DNA of 64,000 nt from the NCBI RefSeq assembly GCF_001273845.1, contig NZ_JHBW01000066.1:62001-126000 (forward strand). Direction: 5' to 3'. The notes beneath the pieces are model-generated. The model saw nothing but the letters and a program-made list of their open reading frames with translations. It was not told the DNA's origin and searched no databases. Within the stretch, counting starts at the first letter, position 1, and the number at the start of each line of letters is the position of its first letter. The translations under genes were made by a program, and so were the position numbers. The stretch is from Leucobacter musarum subsp. musarum (GTDB lineage Bacteria; Actinomycetota; Actinomycetes; Actinomycetales; Microbacteriaceae). Below, one piece after another: positions 34,621 to 44,087 of the stretch.

Positions 34621-35403
34621 ATGACGACCAGTGAACCGGTCATCAGCGTTCGCGACGTGGGCATGACCTACACCGCCCGCGACGGCGCGACGAACACGGT
34701 GCTGCGCGGTTGCGAGTTCGATATCGCCCCGGGCGAGTTCGTCTCCATCGTGGGGCAGTCGGGCGGCGGCAAGACCACGCTGCTCAAGATCATCTCGGGC
34801 CTGCTCGAGAACACCGAGGGCGAGGTGCTCGTGCGCGGTCGCGGCGTGAAGGAGGCCCTGCGCGACATCGCGATGGTGTTCCAGAGCCCCACGCTGCTGC
34901 CGTGGCGCAACAACCTTGCCAACGTGCTGCTCCCCATGGAGTTCCGCAAGCGCTCGACGAAGGAAGCGAAGGCCCTCGCGCAAGAGCTGCTCGAGATGGT
35001 CGGCCTCGGCGACAAGGCGAAGAACTACTCGTACGAGTTGAGCGGCGGCATGCAGCAGCGCGTCTCCATCTGCCGCGCTCTCGTCTCGCACCCCGAGATC
35101 CTGCTCATGGACGAACCCTTCGGCGCCCTTGACGCGATGACTCGCGACTCGATGAACTTCGAGCTGCAGCGCATCTGGCAAGAGACGAAGCGCAGTGTGC
35201 TGTTCGTGACGCACAGCATCCCGGAGGCTGTGTGGTTGGCGGATCGCGTGCTCGTCGTCGGCGATCGCCCCGGGCGCATCATCGCGGACATCAACGTCAA
35301 CCTGGCTCGCCCCCGGTCGAAGGACACCCGGTACGCCGACGAGTTCGCCGAGCTTGTCGCGCAGGTCGAGGGGCTGCTCGGCGTCGAGGCAGGCATCAGT
35401 TGA
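34621..35403 (+). CDS. NMT1/taurine-type ABC transporter ATP-binding protein (SsuB-like)
   Basis: 260 residues from the ATG at 34621. Walker A GQSGGGKTT, the Q-loop FQSPTLLPWRNN typical of SsuB/TauB, signature LSGGMQQRVSICRAL, Walker B ILLMDEPFGALD, and the switch FVTHSIPEA. It completes the importer. Its stop overlaps a possible TTG start of the M24-like gene. AAAGGA lies upstream of the start. Confidence 0.9.
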   Translation: MTTSEPVISVRDVGMTYTARDGATNTVLRGCEFDIAPGEFVSIVGQSGGGKTTLLKIISGLLENTEGEVLVRGRGVKEALRDIAMVFQSPTLLPWRNNLANVLLPMEFRKRSTKEAKALAQELLEMVGLGDKAKNYSYELSGGMQQRVSICRALVSHPEILLMDEPFGALDAMTRDSMNFELQRIWQETKRSVLFVTHSIPEAVWLADRVLVVGDRPGRIIADINVNLARPRSKDTRYADEFAELVAQVEGLLGVEAGIS

Positions 35404-35477
35404 GCACCGCATCGGCACCTGCACCCGCATTCGCACCGGCACCGCGCACCGAAGAGAAGAGGAAGAAGACCACCACT

Positions 35478-37130
35478 ATGGCGAAGATCATCTGCGACCC
35501 CCAGGCCGTCACCGAGCGCTATGGTTTCGTGCCCAACGAACGCCTGCTGTTCTCGGCGATCCGTCTCGATTCGTTCCCGTTCGTGACCCCGCTCATCTTC
35601 GAGGACGGCGGCGCTGAAGTGATGCTGGCTCGCCAGCAAGAGCAAGGCAACATCGTGACGGGCGGCGGCGTGGACCCCGCGAAGATCCGCTTCTACGAGC
35701 CGTGGGTCACGATCGATCCGCGACCCGTCGCCGACTACCCGGCAGCCGCGAATCTGCCGGCGCTCGTTAAAGAGCTGGTGGGAGACCGCCCGGTCGACCT
35801 CGACCCCCGGGCGCCCTACACGCACTACCTCAAGCTCACGGGCGAGGTCGATGTGCGCGTCGAACTGCCCGAGCAGCGCCCGGTCGTCGTCGTCGAAGTC
35901 GACCAGGCCGCCGTGCTCCAGAAGTTCGCCGGCTGGCGCGCTGCCGGCGTGCCCGTCGCCGAGCGACTGATCGGTGAGGTCGACCATCTCGCCGGCCTCG
36001 AGCGCGAGCTGCGCGCCGACGCCGACACCCGGTTCTCGGCTCTGCCCGAGGCCGCCGAGGCGCTCGGGGTCGATGCGATCCTGCTCTCGTCGGCACCGAA
36101 CTTCAGCGAGGTGACGGGCACCGTCTGGCAGCCGGGTGCCGCCGCGCTCTGGGCGGGCGGATCGCTGTACGTCGTCTCCGAGCACGCCGTGCCCGGGGTC
36201 GTCGGTGCCGAGACCGGCCAGTACGGTTCGGCGGCCGAAGCGATTACGGCGCTCGCCGCCGGCCCGCGCATCGCCTTCGAGGAGCAGTGGGAGCAGAGTC
36301 AGCTCGGCCTCCGCCTCACCGACGCGGGTGCGGTGCTCGTATCGGCATCGCGGGCACTCGGCTCGTGGCGCGACGAGCGCGACTTCGAGGATCTCCCGTT
36401 CCAGCTCATCGCGGCGCGTGCCTCGACGACCGCGATCGAACAGACCGTTGACTGGGCGCACGCGCAGCTCGACGCAGGGGAGACGTTCACCGAGAACATC
36501 ATGTACGCGCGATACCTCGAGTTCTTGGAGCGGTTCGTCAGCGAATCGGAGATCCCGTTCACGGTGGAGCCCTACTTCACGAACCTGCACTCATCGCAGC
36601 GCATGCTGTTCCCGGGCCCGCCGACCGACTTCCCGCTTGATGCCAGCACCACGTGCATCCAGCTCGATGCCGGGGTGCGCGTGGTCATCGATGGCGTGGT
36701 TGTCGCGACCTCCGATATGGCGCGATCCGTGCTGCGCACCCCCGAGGGGCGCGAGGCCTACGGCATCCTCACGACCGCGGTGCGCGAGGTGATCATTCCG
36801 CAGCTGCGCGCCGGTGTCGTCTGCGAGGACGTGCACGCGAAGACGCTTGAACATCTCGTGACGGTACTCCCGCGTATGCGAGAGATCGGGTTGCTCGGCA
36901 ACGAGGTCGACTTCGAAGTCGAATACAGCAAGCGCAACGTGGGGCACCTCATGGGCAAGCAGGAGTCGTTCGCGAACGAGCTGCGCCCCGGCTACCGCTT
37001 CGTGCTCCGTGCAGGCTCGTACGGCGCCGCCGAGATTCCGTGGCGCTACGACCGGCACGCGATCGGTACCGAGGATCTCTGGTACATCGGCGCCGACCGC
37101 ACGTACAACCTGACGCTCCGGGAGCACTGA
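35478..37130 (+). CDS. M24 (pita-bread) family protein with incomplete metal site
   Basis: 550 residues from the ATG at 35478; an in-frame TTG at 35400 would add 26 Ala/Pro/Lys-rich residues. The C-terminal half is pita-bread-like: ASTTCIQLDAG and VVATSDMARSV supply the two Asp positions, NVGHLMG the His, and TEDLWYIG the last Glu. The usual first Glu (in a TIEPG-type strand) is replaced by VLRAG. The family includes Xaa-Pro peptidases but also metal-free creatinase and hydrolases of small amides, so an amidinohydrolase-like reaction is possible. Co-transcribed with the importer, it probably acts on the imported compound. The N-terminal 250 residues are not recognised. Confidence 0.7.
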   Translation: MAKIICDPQAVTERYGFVPNERLLFSAIRLDSFPFVTPLIFEDGGAEVMLARQQEQGNIVTGGGVDPAKIRFYEPWVTIDPRPVADYPAAANLPALVKELVGDRPVDLDPRAPYTHYLKLTGEVDVRVELPEQRPVVVVEVDQAAVLQKFAGWRAAGVPVAERLIGEVDHLAGLERELRADADTRFSALPEAAEALGVDAILLSSAPNFSEVTGTVWQPGAAALWAGGSLYVVSEHAVPGVVGAETGQYGSAAEAITALAAGPRIAFEEQWEQSQLGLRLTDAGAVLVSASRALGSWRDERDFEDLPFQLIAARASTTAIEQTVDWAHAQLDAGETFTENIMYARYLEFLERFVSESEIPFTVEPYFTNLHSSQRMLFPGPPTDFPLDASTTCIQLDAGVRVVIDGVVVATSDMARSVLRTPEGREAYGILTTAVREVIIPQLRAGVVCEDVHAKTLEHLVTVLPRMREIGLLGNEVDFEVEYSKRNVGHLMGKQESFANELRPGYRFVLRAGSYGAAEIPWRYDRHAIGTEDLWYIGADRTYNLTLREH

Positions 37131-37163
37131 GTCCCGTTTGACCCGCGCGGCGGTCGCCGGCCA

Positions 37164-38057
37164 CTAGGCGTCGGCGGCCGCCGCGCGCAGTTCGTGCACG
37201 ATGCGGCGCGTCAGCGGACGCGTATCGTCTTCGCGCCAGACCGCGTGGAGTTCGACCGGACGCGGTTCGACGGTGACGAGCGGGGCGTAGGTCACGCCGC
37301 GGATGCCGAGGGTCTCGGCCGATTCGGGAACGAGCGCGACACCCGTGCCGGCCGAGACGAGCGCGACCATCGTCGACACCTGGCTCACGGTGAAGCGGTG
37401 CTTCCACCGCGAGATCGGCATCATGCGCGTCGCGATGTCGTAGAAGTATCTCGCCTCGATCGGCGAGTGCATGATGATGTCTTCGTTGACGAGATCTTCA
37501 ACCCCGATCGGACTGGTGCGGCGGGCCAGCAGGTGCCCCTCGGGCAGGGCGACGAGCAGGCGCTCGCGGTGGATGCGCTTTGAATCGAACCGGGCCGGGT
37601 CGAACGGAGGGCGTCCGATCGCGACGTCGATCTCGCTCTTCGTGAGCGCCTCGAGTTGATGCTTCGTCACCATTTCCTGCAGCTCGATCGTCACATCGGG
37701 CAGTACCTGCGAGATGCGGGCGAGCATCGGGCCGAGCAGGGTGAAGGCGCTCGACGCCGTGAAGCCGATGCGCACGATGCCCGAGAGCCCGGCGGCGACC
37801 GTGCGGGCGACTTGCGGGGCGCCATCGGCGATGGCGAGGATGCGCCTGGCCTCGTCGAGAAATGCGCGCCCAGCGTCGGTGAGCTCCACGCGGCGGTTGC
37901 TGCGGCGCAGCAGTTGCACACCGACCGTCGCCTCGAGTCGCTGAATCTGCCTGCTGAGCGGTGGCTGCGTCATCTGTAGCCGTTCGGCGGCTCGCCCGAA
38001 GTGCAGCTCCTCCGCCACGGCGACGAGTGCTCGAACCTGATCCAGGGTGTACGACAT
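37164..38057 (-). CDS. LysR family transcriptional regulator
   Basis: 297 residues from the ATG at 38057, with GGAGGG upstream. The HTH is MSYTLDQVRALVAVAEELHFGRAAERLQMTQPPLSRQIQRLEATVGVQLL, and the effector domain includes GIVRIGFTASSAFTLLGPML and VALVSAGTGVALVPES. The QMTQPPLSRQI segment is like BenM/CatM/CbnR-type regulators of aromatic and acid catabolism. It lies between the importer/M24 operon and divergent kdgD, and probably activates kdgD and perhaps the importer operon. Confidence 0.93.
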   Translation of the reverse strand: MSYTLDQVRALVAVAEELHFGRAAERLQMTQPPLSRQIQRLEATVGVQLLRRSNRRVELTDAGRAFLDEARRILAIADGAPQVARTVAAGLSGIVRIGFTASSAFTLLGPMLARISQVLPDVTIELQEMVTKHQLEALTKSEIDVAIGRPPFDPARFDSKRIHRERLLVALPEGHLLARRTSPIGVEDLVNEDIIMHSPIEARYFYDIATRMMPISRWKHRFTVSQVSTMVALVSAGTGVALVPESAETLGIRGVTYAPLVTVEPRPVELHAVWREDDTRPLTRRIVHELRAAAADA

Positions 38058-38108
38058 GCGGCCCTCCGTTGCGCTGCGGCCGGGTGATCCGGCTCTCTCA
38101 CAACGATA

Positions 38109-38157
38109 CCTTCTATGCATGAAATGATCTAGAAGGGATGTTGGACAGGTATGCATG
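38109..38157. promoter_or_regulatory. LysR-type operator candidates in the lysR-kdgD gap
   Basis: CCTTCTA (38109-38115) and TAGAAGG (38130-38136) are perfect inverted arms 14 bases apart, the interrupted-dyad shape of LysR sites. TATGCATG occurs at 38114-38121 and again at 38150-38157, 36 bases apart. The second overlaps GTTGGACAGGTAT (38140-38152), which is nearly identical to an element before the importer operon at 32480. Confidence 0.5.
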
Positions 38158-38246
38158 GGGGAACTTAGCGTGAAGGCATCGGATACCTGAAGCCCGATCG
38201 CCACCGCTCGCGGTGCGTGACCCACACCCACAGGAGGTTGACCGCC

Positions 38247-39176
38247 GTGCCCCACTTGGAACCCGCCGAACTCGCGAGCCAGATCGGCTCCGGGCTGCTC
38301 TCATTCCCCGTCACCCACTTCGATGCACAACTGCGATTCGACGAATCGCAGTACCGCGAGCACGTCGAGTGGCTGAGCGCCTACCCCGTCGCCGGCCTGT
38401 TCGCCGCCGGCGGCACGGGTGAGTTCTTCTCGCTCACCGTCGAAGAGGTCGCGCAGGTCGTGGCCGCCGCGGTGCACCAGGTCGGCGGACGCACCGCCGT
38501 ACTCGGGCCGGCCGGTGGCTCGCTCGCCACGGCCATCGCGCACGTTCAAGCCGTGGAGGCGGCCGGCGGCGACGGCATCCTGCTCTTCCCCCCGTACCTC
38601 ACCGAGGCGGGCCAAGATGGGCTGGCCGCCTACGTCGAGGGTGTCTGCCGCGCCACGAAGCTCGGGGTCATCGTCTACCACCGCGCGAACGCCCAGTACT
38701 CGGCCGAGACCCTCGTGCGCCTCGCCGACCGACTGCCCAACTTCATCGGGTTCAAGGACGGCGTCGGTTCGATCGAGCAGATGACTCAGATCTACTCGAC
38801 GCTGGGGGATCGCCTGACCTACGTCGGCGGGTTGCCGACCGCAGAAACCTTTGCCCTGCCCTACCTGGAGCTCGGCGTCACCACGTACTCGTCGGCGATG
38901 TTCAACTTCGTGCCGGAGTTCGCAATCGACTTCTACAATGCGGTGCGCCGCCGTGATCACGCGACGGTGTTCACCGCGCTGCGCGACTTCGTGCAGCCGT
39001 ACCTCGAGGTGCGCAACCGTGTGCCCGGGTACGCGGTGTCGATCGTGAAGGCCGGGCTCGACGCCGTCGGCCGCAGTGGCGGGCCCGTGCGGCCGCCGCT
39101 GCAGGAGCTGACGGCGCAGGATCGAGCGGACCTCGTGCGGGTCGTTGAGCGAGCGGTCGTGCCCGCGCTGGTTTAG
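38247..39176 (+). CDS. kdgD: 5-dehydro-4-deoxyglucarate dehydratase (DHDPS family)
   Basis: 309 residues from the GTG at 38247, with CAGGAGG nine bases upstream. (beta/alpha)8 barrel of the DHDPS/NAL superfamily. [21 protein letters not shown] (55-64) and FPPYL are typical of KdgD. The Schiff-base Lys is Lys170 (GFKDGVG) and the partner Tyr is Tyr144 (VYHRAN). It converts 5-dehydro-4-deoxy-D-glucarate to 2-oxoglutarate semialdehyde, CO2 and water. The product is the substrate of KGSADH-type enzymes such as the fusion at 30-32 kb. Divergent from lysR and ends at a strong terminator. A related deaminase of hydroxyproline catabolism is the main alternative. Confidence 0.85.
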   Translation: MPHLEPAELASQIGSGLLSFPVTHFDAQLRFDESQYREHVEWLSAYPVAGLFAAGGTGEFFSLTVEEVAQVVAAAVHQVGGRTAVLGPAGGSLATAIAHVQAVEAAGGDGILLFPPYLTEAGQDGLAAYVEGVCRATKLGVIVYHRANAQYSAETLVRLADRLPNFIGFKDGVGSIEQMTQIYSTLGDRLTYVGGLPTAETFALPYLELGVTTYSSAMFNFVPEFAIDFYNAVRRRDHATVFTALRDFVQPYLEVRNRVPGYAVSIVKAGLDAVGRSGGPVRPPLQELTAQDRADLVRVVERAVVPALV

Positions 39177-39192
39177 TCACCGGCAGCGGTGC

Positions 39193-39222
39193 GGGGTTGA
39201 ACACCGGGAGGTGTTCAACCCC
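39193..39222 (+). terminator. Terminator of kdgD
   Basis: GGGGTTGAACACC (39193-39205) and GGTGTTCAACCCC (39210-39222) form a perfect 13-bp stem with a GGGA loop. Outer CGGTGCGG and CCGCACCG can extend it. No T-run. Confidence 0.75.
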
Positions 39223-39330
39223 GAGCTGTTTCCGCACCGGCCACGTGCGCGTCACTCGGGCCGAATCATCAGATGAAAGTAAGGCCACAGCAGGCATCCG
39301 GAGGGTGCCGGAGGCGCTCCCGATTGGTGA

Positions 39331-39336
39331 CATAAT
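39331..39336 (+). promoter_or_regulatory. Probable -10 of the sdhCDAB operon
   Basis: CATAAT preceded by TGGTGA resembles an extended -10. A GTG at 39346 in the sdhC frame lies nine bases downstream, so a longer leaderless SdhC is possible, but AAGGAGG before 39451 favours the shorter form. Confidence 0.45.
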
Positions 39337-39450
39337 GGGTGCGCAGTGGATTCTCAGCCATGCTCTGTGACGGGGAAACCCGCGCGTGGCGAGATGGCGA
39401 TGTCAGCCGCCGGGACGCCTCTCGGCGCAGCCGGACGAAGGAGGAAGCCC

Positions 39451-39867
39451 GTGTCAGCCCAAACGGCAGCAGCCGCACCCGCGGTCAAAAAGAAGGTCCG
39501 CCCCGGCGGCACCCTCTACCGCGGGAACGAGGGAATGTGGTCCTGGGTGCTGCACCGCATCACGGGTGTCTCAATCTTCTTCTTCCTGCTCGTGCACGTG
39601 CTCGATACCGCCCTCGTGCGGGTCAGCCCCGAGGCGTACAACGCCGTCATGAGCACCTACAAGACCCCGGTGATGGGCTTGGGCGAAGCGGTGCTCGTCG
39701 CCGCCATCGTCTTCCACGCGTTCAACGGCATCCGCATCATCCTGGTCGACTACTGGAGCAAGGGCGCGAAGTATCAGCGCACCATGTTCTGGGTCGTCAT
39801 GGCGCTCTGGGCGGTCACGATGGCCGGCTTCCTGCCGCGCCACCTGATGAACGTATTCGGGCACTGA
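39451..39867 (+). CDS. sdhC: Succinate dehydrogenase cytochrome b subunit
   Basis: 138 residues from the GTG at 39451, with AAGGAGG six bases upstream. GTLYRGNEGMWSWVLHRITGVSIFFFLLVHVLDTALV carries the conserved Ser/Arg quinone-site region and the first helix with a haem-ligand His. Three helices in all. Membrane anchor of complex II, which passes electrons from succinate to menaquinone in actinobacteria. First gene of the sdhCDAB operon. Confidence 0.93.
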   Translation: MSAQTAAAAPAVKKKVRPGGTLYRGNEGMWSWVLHRITGVSIFFFLLVHVLDTALVRVSPEAYNAVMSTYKTPVMGLGEAVLVAAIVFHAFNGIRIILVDYWSKGAKYQRTMFWVVMALWAVTMAGFLPRHLMNVFGH

Positions 39868-39884
39868 GGGCGAGGAGAAACGCT

Positions 39885-40328
39885 ATGTCATTGACGATTG
39901 ACGCCCCGCGCTCGCAGGCGCCGGCCAAGAAGCGCACGAACTGGGAAAAGTGGGGCTGGATCTACATGCGCGTCTCGGGCGTGCTGCTGGTCGTGCTGGT
40001 CTTCGGACACCTGTTCTCGAACCTCATGATCGGCGACGGCGTGCACGCCATCGACTTCGGCTTCGTGGGCGGCAAGCTCTCGCAGCCGTTCTGGAAGGTC
40101 TGGGACACGCTGCTGCTCTGGCTCGCGCTGATCCACGGCGCCAACGGCATGCGCACCATCGTGAACGATTACGTCGTTCGCCCCGGTCTCGCTAAGGCCT
40201 TCAAAGTCTCGCTCTTCCTTTCCGCAGCGCTGCTGATCCTGCTCGGCACCATCGTGATCTACACGCTCGATCCGTGCCCCCCGGGCGCCGACCCGGCACT
40301 CGTCGCATCGTTCTGCCCGGTGCCGTAG
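39885..40328 (+). CDS. sdhD: Succinate dehydrogenase hydrophobic membrane anchor subunit
   Basis: 147 residues. Basic N-terminus ([12 protein letters not shown]), then three helices. [13 protein letters not shown] has a His suited to haem ligation, and [20 protein letters not shown] is the conserved second-helix region. Ends with a short extracytoplasmic tail containing two Cys ([19 protein letters not shown]). CGAGGAG upstream. Second gene of the operon. Confidence 0.92.
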   Translation: MSLTIDAPRSQAPAKKRTNWEKWGWIYMRVSGVLLVVLVFGHLFSNLMIGDGVHAIDFGFVGGKLSQPFWKVWDTLLLWLALIHGANGMRTIVNDYVVRPGLAKAFKVSLFLSAALLILLGTIVIYTLDPCPPGADPALVASFCPVP

Positions 40329-40371
40329 GCCCCGCGCAGCACCGGATTTCGCATCGAAGAATAGGACACAC

Positions 40372-42204
40372 GTGACCACCAACACCCACCAGGGCGAGGA
40401 CATCACCGTCAAGGACGGCGTCACCTATCACCAGTTCGACGTCGTCATCGTCGGCGCCGGCGGCGCCGGTATGCGCGCCGCGATCGAGGCGGGCCCCAAG
40501 GCCAAGACCGCGGTCATCACGAAGCTCTACCCCACGCGCTCTCACACGGGTGCGGCGCAGGGCGGCATGGCCGCAGCGCTCGCGAACGTCGAGGAAGACA
40601 ACTGGGAGTGGCACACCTTCGACACCGTCAAGGGCGGCGACTACCTCGTCGACCAAGACGCGGCCGAGATCCTCGCGAAGGAAGCCATCGACGCGGTCAT
40701 CGACCTCGAGAACATGGGCCTGCCGTTCAACCGCACGCCCGAGGGCAAGATCGACCAGCGCCGCTTCGGCGGGCACACCCGCGATCACGGCAAGGCGGCT
40801 GTGCGCCGCGCCTGCTACGCGGCTGACCGCACCGGTCACATGATTCTGCAGACGCTGTTCCAGAACTGCGTGAAGCTCGGCGTCAACTTCTTCAACGAGT
40901 ACTACGTGCTTGACCTCGTCATGACCGAGGTCGACGGGGTGCGCAAGCCCTCCGGCGTCGTCGCCTACGAGCTCTCGACCGGCGACCTGCACGTCTTCCA
41001 TGCGAAGTCGATCGTCTTCGCGACCGGCGGCTTCGGCAAGATCTTCAAGACCACCTCGAACGCGCACACCCTCACCGGTGACGGCGTCGGCATCGTGTGG
41101 CGTCAGGGCCTGCCCCTCGAAGACATGGAGTTCTACCAGTTCCACCCGACGGGCCTCGCAGGCCTGGGCATTCTGCTGACGGAGGGTGCGCGAGGCGAAG
41201 GCGCGATCCTGCGCAACGCCTCGGGCGAGCGCTTCATGGAGCGCTACGCCCCGACCATCAAGGACCTCGCACCCCGCGACATCGTCGCGCGCTCCATGGT
41301 GCAGGAGGTGCTCGACGGCCGCGGCGCGGGCCCGCACAAGGACTACGTCTACCTCGACTGCACCCACCTCGGTGCCGAGGTGCTCGAGACCAAGCTCCCC
41401 GACATCACCGAGTTCGCGCGCACGTACCTGGGTGTCGACCCGGTGACCGAGCCCGTACCGGTGTTCCCCACGGCGCACTACGCGATGGGCGGCATCCCGA
41501 CGAACAATAACGCCGAGGTGCTCTCCGACAACACCACCGTGGTGCCCGGTCTCTACGCCGCCGGCGAGTGCGCCTGCGTCTCCGTGCACGGCTCGAACCG
41601 TCTGGGCACGAACTCGCTGCTCGACATCAACGTCTTCGGCAAGCGCTCGGGCAACAATGCGGCCGACTACGCCCTCACGGCCGAGTTCGTTCCTCTGCCC
41701 GAAGATCCCGCCAAGATGGTGCGCGACATGGTCGAGGGCTTCCGCCACGGCACCGGCACGGAGCGCGTCGCCGACCTGCGTCGCGAACTGCAGGAGGCCA
41801 TGGACCGTGGCGCTCAGGTGTTCCGCACCGAGGAATCGCTCACCGAGGTGCTCGGCGTGATTCACAACCTGCGCGTGCGCTACCTCAACGTCGGGGTGCA
41901 GGATCGCGGCAGGCGGTACAACACCGACCTGCTCGAGGCCATCGAACTCGGCTTCCTGCTCGACCTCGCGGAGGTGCTCACCTACACGGCGCGCAACCGC
42001 AAGGAGAGCCGCGGCGGCCACATGCGCGATGATTACCCCAAGCGCGACGACGAGAAGTACATGCAGCACACGATGGCGTACCTGTCGGGTGATCCTCACT
42101 CGGCCGATGCGGAAGACCACATCCGCCTGGATTGGAAGCCCGTCGTGGTGACGAAGAATGAGCAGGGCGAGTTGAGGTACCCGCCGCTGGAGAGGAAGTA
42201 CTAG
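40372..42204 (+). CDS. sdhA: Succinate dehydrogenase flavoprotein subunit
   Basis: 610 residues. FAD-binding [13 protein letters not shown] at the N-terminus, the covalent-FAD His in [11 protein letters not shown], the substrate-site [20 protein letters not shown] and the catalytic Arg region further on, [12 protein letters not shown]. Full length. It oxidises succinate to fumarate and passes electrons to SdhB. GTG start with no strong ribosome site; 43 bases after sdhD. Confidence 0.97.
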   Translation: MTTNTHQGEDITVKDGVTYHQFDVVIVGAGGAGMRAAIEAGPKAKTAVITKLYPTRSHTGAAQGGMAAALANVEEDNWEWHTFDTVKGGDYLVDQDAAEILAKEAIDAVIDLENMGLPFNRTPEGKIDQRRFGGHTRDHGKAAVRRACYAADRTGHMILQTLFQNCVKLGVNFFNEYYVLDLVMTEVDGVRKPSGVVAYELSTGDLHVFHAKSIVFATGGFGKIFKTTSNAHTLTGDGVGIVWRQGLPLEDMEFYQFHPTGLAGLGILLTEGARGEGAILRNASGERFMERYAPTIKDLAPRDIVARSMVQEVLDGRGAGPHKDYVYLDCTHLGAEVLETKLPDITEFARTYLGVDPVTEPVPVFPTAHYAMGGIPTNNNAEVLSDNTTVVPGLYAAGECACVSVHGSNRLGTNSLLDINVFGKRSGNNAADYALTAEFVPLPEDPAKMVRDMVEGFRHGTGTERVADLRRELQEAMDRGAQVFRTEESLTEVLGVIHNLRVRYLNVGVQDRGRRYNTDLLEAIELGFLLDLAEVLTYTARNRKESRGGHMRDDYPKRDDEKYMQHTMAYLSGDPHSADAEDHIRLDWKPVVVTKNEQGELRYPPLERKY

Positions 42205-42207
42205 GTC

Positions 42208-42981
42208 ATGAGCACTGCTACCGCACCCGCCGAGGCCGCGACGACCGACGCTCCCGAAGCGCCGAAGCCGTTCACCGTCACCCTGCTGGTACGCCGCTAC
42301 AACCCCGAGTCGGGTCGTGAGGCGTACTGGGAGGACTTCGACGTCGAGATGTACCCGACCGACCGTATCCTTGATGCGCTGCACCGCATCAAGTGGGATC
42401 AAGACGGCTCGCTCGCCTTCCGCCGCTCCTGCGCGCACGGCATCTGCGGCTCGGATGCGATGCGCATCAACGGCCGCAACCGCCTCGCCTGCAAGACGCT
42501 GATCAAGGATCTCGATATCTCGAAGCCGATCTACGTCGAGGCGATCAAGGGCCTGCCCCTCGAGAAGGACCTCATCGTCGACATGGAGCCCTTCTTCGCG
42601 GCGTACCGCGAGGTGCAGCCGTTCCTCGTCTCGGGCACTGCACCCGCGGGTGGCAAGGAGCGCATCCAGACGATTGAGGATCGCGAGCGCTTCGACGACA
42701 CCACGAAGTGCATCCTGTGCGCCGCGTGCACGACGAGCTGCCCCGTGTTCTGGACCGATGGCCAGTACTTCGGCCCTGCCGCCATCGTCAACGCGCACCG
42801 CTTCATCTTCGATTCGCGTGACGAGAACGCCGAGGTGCGTCTCGACATTCTCAACGACACCGAGGGCGTGTGGCGCTGCCGCACCACCTTCAACTGCACC
42901 GACGCGTGCCCCCGCGGCATCCAGGTCACCAAGGCGATCGCCGAGGTCAAGGCCGCGATCCGCACCGGCAAGGTCGCGTAA
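42208..42981 (+). CDS. sdhB: Succinate dehydrogenase iron-sulfur subunit
   Basis: 257 residues. The 2Fe-2S site is RRSCAHGICGSDAM with a downstream CK, then CILCAACTTSCPVFW and CTDACPRGI for the 4Fe-4S and 3Fe-4S clusters. An Ala/Pro/Thr-rich N-terminal tail of about 25 residues precedes the ferredoxin fold. Starts three bases after sdhA. Last gene of the operon. Confidence 0.97.
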   Translation: MSTATAPAEAATTDAPEAPKPFTVTLLVRRYNPESGREAYWEDFDVEMYPTDRILDALHRIKWDQDGSLAFRRSCAHGICGSDAMRINGRNRLACKTLIKDLDISKPIYVEAIKGLPLEKDLIVDMEPFFAAYREVQPFLVSGTAPAGGKERIQTIEDRERFDDTTKCILCAACTTSCPVFWTDGQYFGPAAIVNAHRFIFDSRDENAEVRLDILNDTEGVWRCRTTFNCTDACPRGIQVTKAIAEVKAAIRTGKVA

Positions 42982-43006
42982 CCCGCGCCGAGGCCTGCGC
43001 CTTGGA

Positions 43007-43012
43007 TACAGT
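43007..43012 (+). promoter_or_regulatory. -10 element of the YihY/BrkB gene, leaderless type
   Basis: TACAGT is followed by six bases (GGCTGC) and the ATG at 43019. It lies 25 bases after the sdhB stop, giving this gene its own promoter. Confidence 0.55.
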
Positions 43013-43018
43013 GGCTGC

Positions 43019-44011
43019 ATGACGACGCCCCGCAACTCCTCCGACGTCACGGAGGAGAGCGGGGCGTCTCGCGTTTCCGCAGCCGTTGGGCGCGGGCGTC
43101 GACAGTGGAGTGCGCGCTGGGGCTGGGTGCAGCGATTGCGGCCCGTGCGCACCTATCTGCATTTCTCCGATGTCGGCGGCGTCGTGCTTTCCGGCGGCAT
43201 GAGCTACCAGGCGCTGTTCGCCGTGTTCGCCGCGCTGTGGCTCGGCTTCGGCGTCTTCGGCATCACGCTGCGCAGCCGACCAGAGCTGCTCGACTCGGTC
43301 ATCGAGCAGATCAACCTGTTCATTCCCGGTCTCGTCGGCGAAGACGGTGTCGGCGTCGTACCGATCACCGAGCTCATGAGCGCGCGCACGCTCGATTGGG
43401 CGAGCGCGATCGCCGGGGCGGTGCTGCTCTGGGTCGCGCTGAACTGGTTCACGGGTACGCGCCGCTCCATACGCATCATCTTCGGGCTCGAGGTGCGGCA
43501 GTACCGCAACCCGGTGCTGCTCAAGCTGCGCGATTTCGTGCTGGCGATCATCTTCTTCCTGGCGATCCTCGTCTCGGCCGCGCTCGCTGTGCTGAGCTCG
43601 AATCTTGCCGACCAGTTCTTTACCTGGATCGGAGCCGGCGCTGACAACTGGTTGCTCGGCACCCTCGGCACGCTCGCACGTTTCGGGGCGGTCTACGTGT
43701 TCGATGTGATTCTGCTGCTCGCGATGCACCGCTACCTGGCCGAGGTGCGGGTGCCCCGGTGGCGCCTGATCGCTGGCTGCGCCCTCGGAGCGCTGGTGCT
43801 GCTGGCGCTCAAGATCGTGGGCGGCGTTGCGATCGGGGGCACGACCAGCAATCCGCTGCTCGCCACCTTTGCGGTCTTCGTCGGTCTGCTCATCTGGTTC
43901 AATCTGATCTGCCGCACCCTGCTGCTTACGTCGTCGTGGATCGCGACCGGGCTCGACCATGAGCTCGGCCTGCCGCCGGAGGGGTTCCCCGCGCACTCCG
44001 TCGACGTGTGA
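43019..44011 (+). CDS. YihY/BrkB-family inner membrane protein
   Basis: 330 residues. A cytoplasmic basic N-terminus is followed by six helices; GGVVLSGGMSYQALFAVFAALWLGFGVFG is the conserved first-helix region of the family, once mislabelled ribonuclease BN. The transported substrate or role is not established for the family. Its own leaderless-type promoter separates it from the sdh operon. The C-terminal tail is short (LGLPPEGFPAHSVDV). Confidence 0.85.
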   Translation: MTTPRNSSDVTEESGASRVSAAVGRGRRQWSARWGWVQRLRPVRTYLHFSDVGGVVLSGGMSYQALFAVFAALWLGFGVFGITLRSRPELLDSVIEQINLFIPGLVGEDGVGVVPITELMSARTLDWASAIAGAVLLWVALNWFTGTRRSIRIIFGLEVRQYRNPVLLKLRDFVLAIIFFLAILVSAALAVLSSNLADQFFTWIGAGADNWLLGTLGTLARFGAVYVFDVILLLAMHRYLAEVRVPRWRLIAGCALGALVLLALKIVGGVAIGGTTSNPLLATFAVFVGLLIWFNLICRTLLLTSSWIATGLDHELGLPPEGFPAHSVDV

Positions 44012-44087
44012 CGTCGCGTTGCGAGCGCGACGAAGTGTCGCGGCAGGTCGGCCTACGCTGGGCTTCACGCGAGCGTGAGGAGTGATT

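Noticed and set aside
35400-35477. TTG start overlapping the ATPase stop as the beginning of the M24-like protein
   Set aside because: It would add 26 Ala/Pro/Lys-rich residues and lacks a good ribosome site; the ATG at 35478 has AGAGGAAGAAG upstream. It is kept only as an alternative.
39346-39450. Longer sdhC start at GTG 39346, close behind the -10
   Set aside because: The added 35 residues are not like SdhC, and AAGGAGG before 39451 fits the normal length. A leaderless long form remains possible.
40201-43152. A 983-codon minus-strand open frame
   Set aside because: It is antisense to sdhD, sdhA and sdhB and has no recognisable domain.
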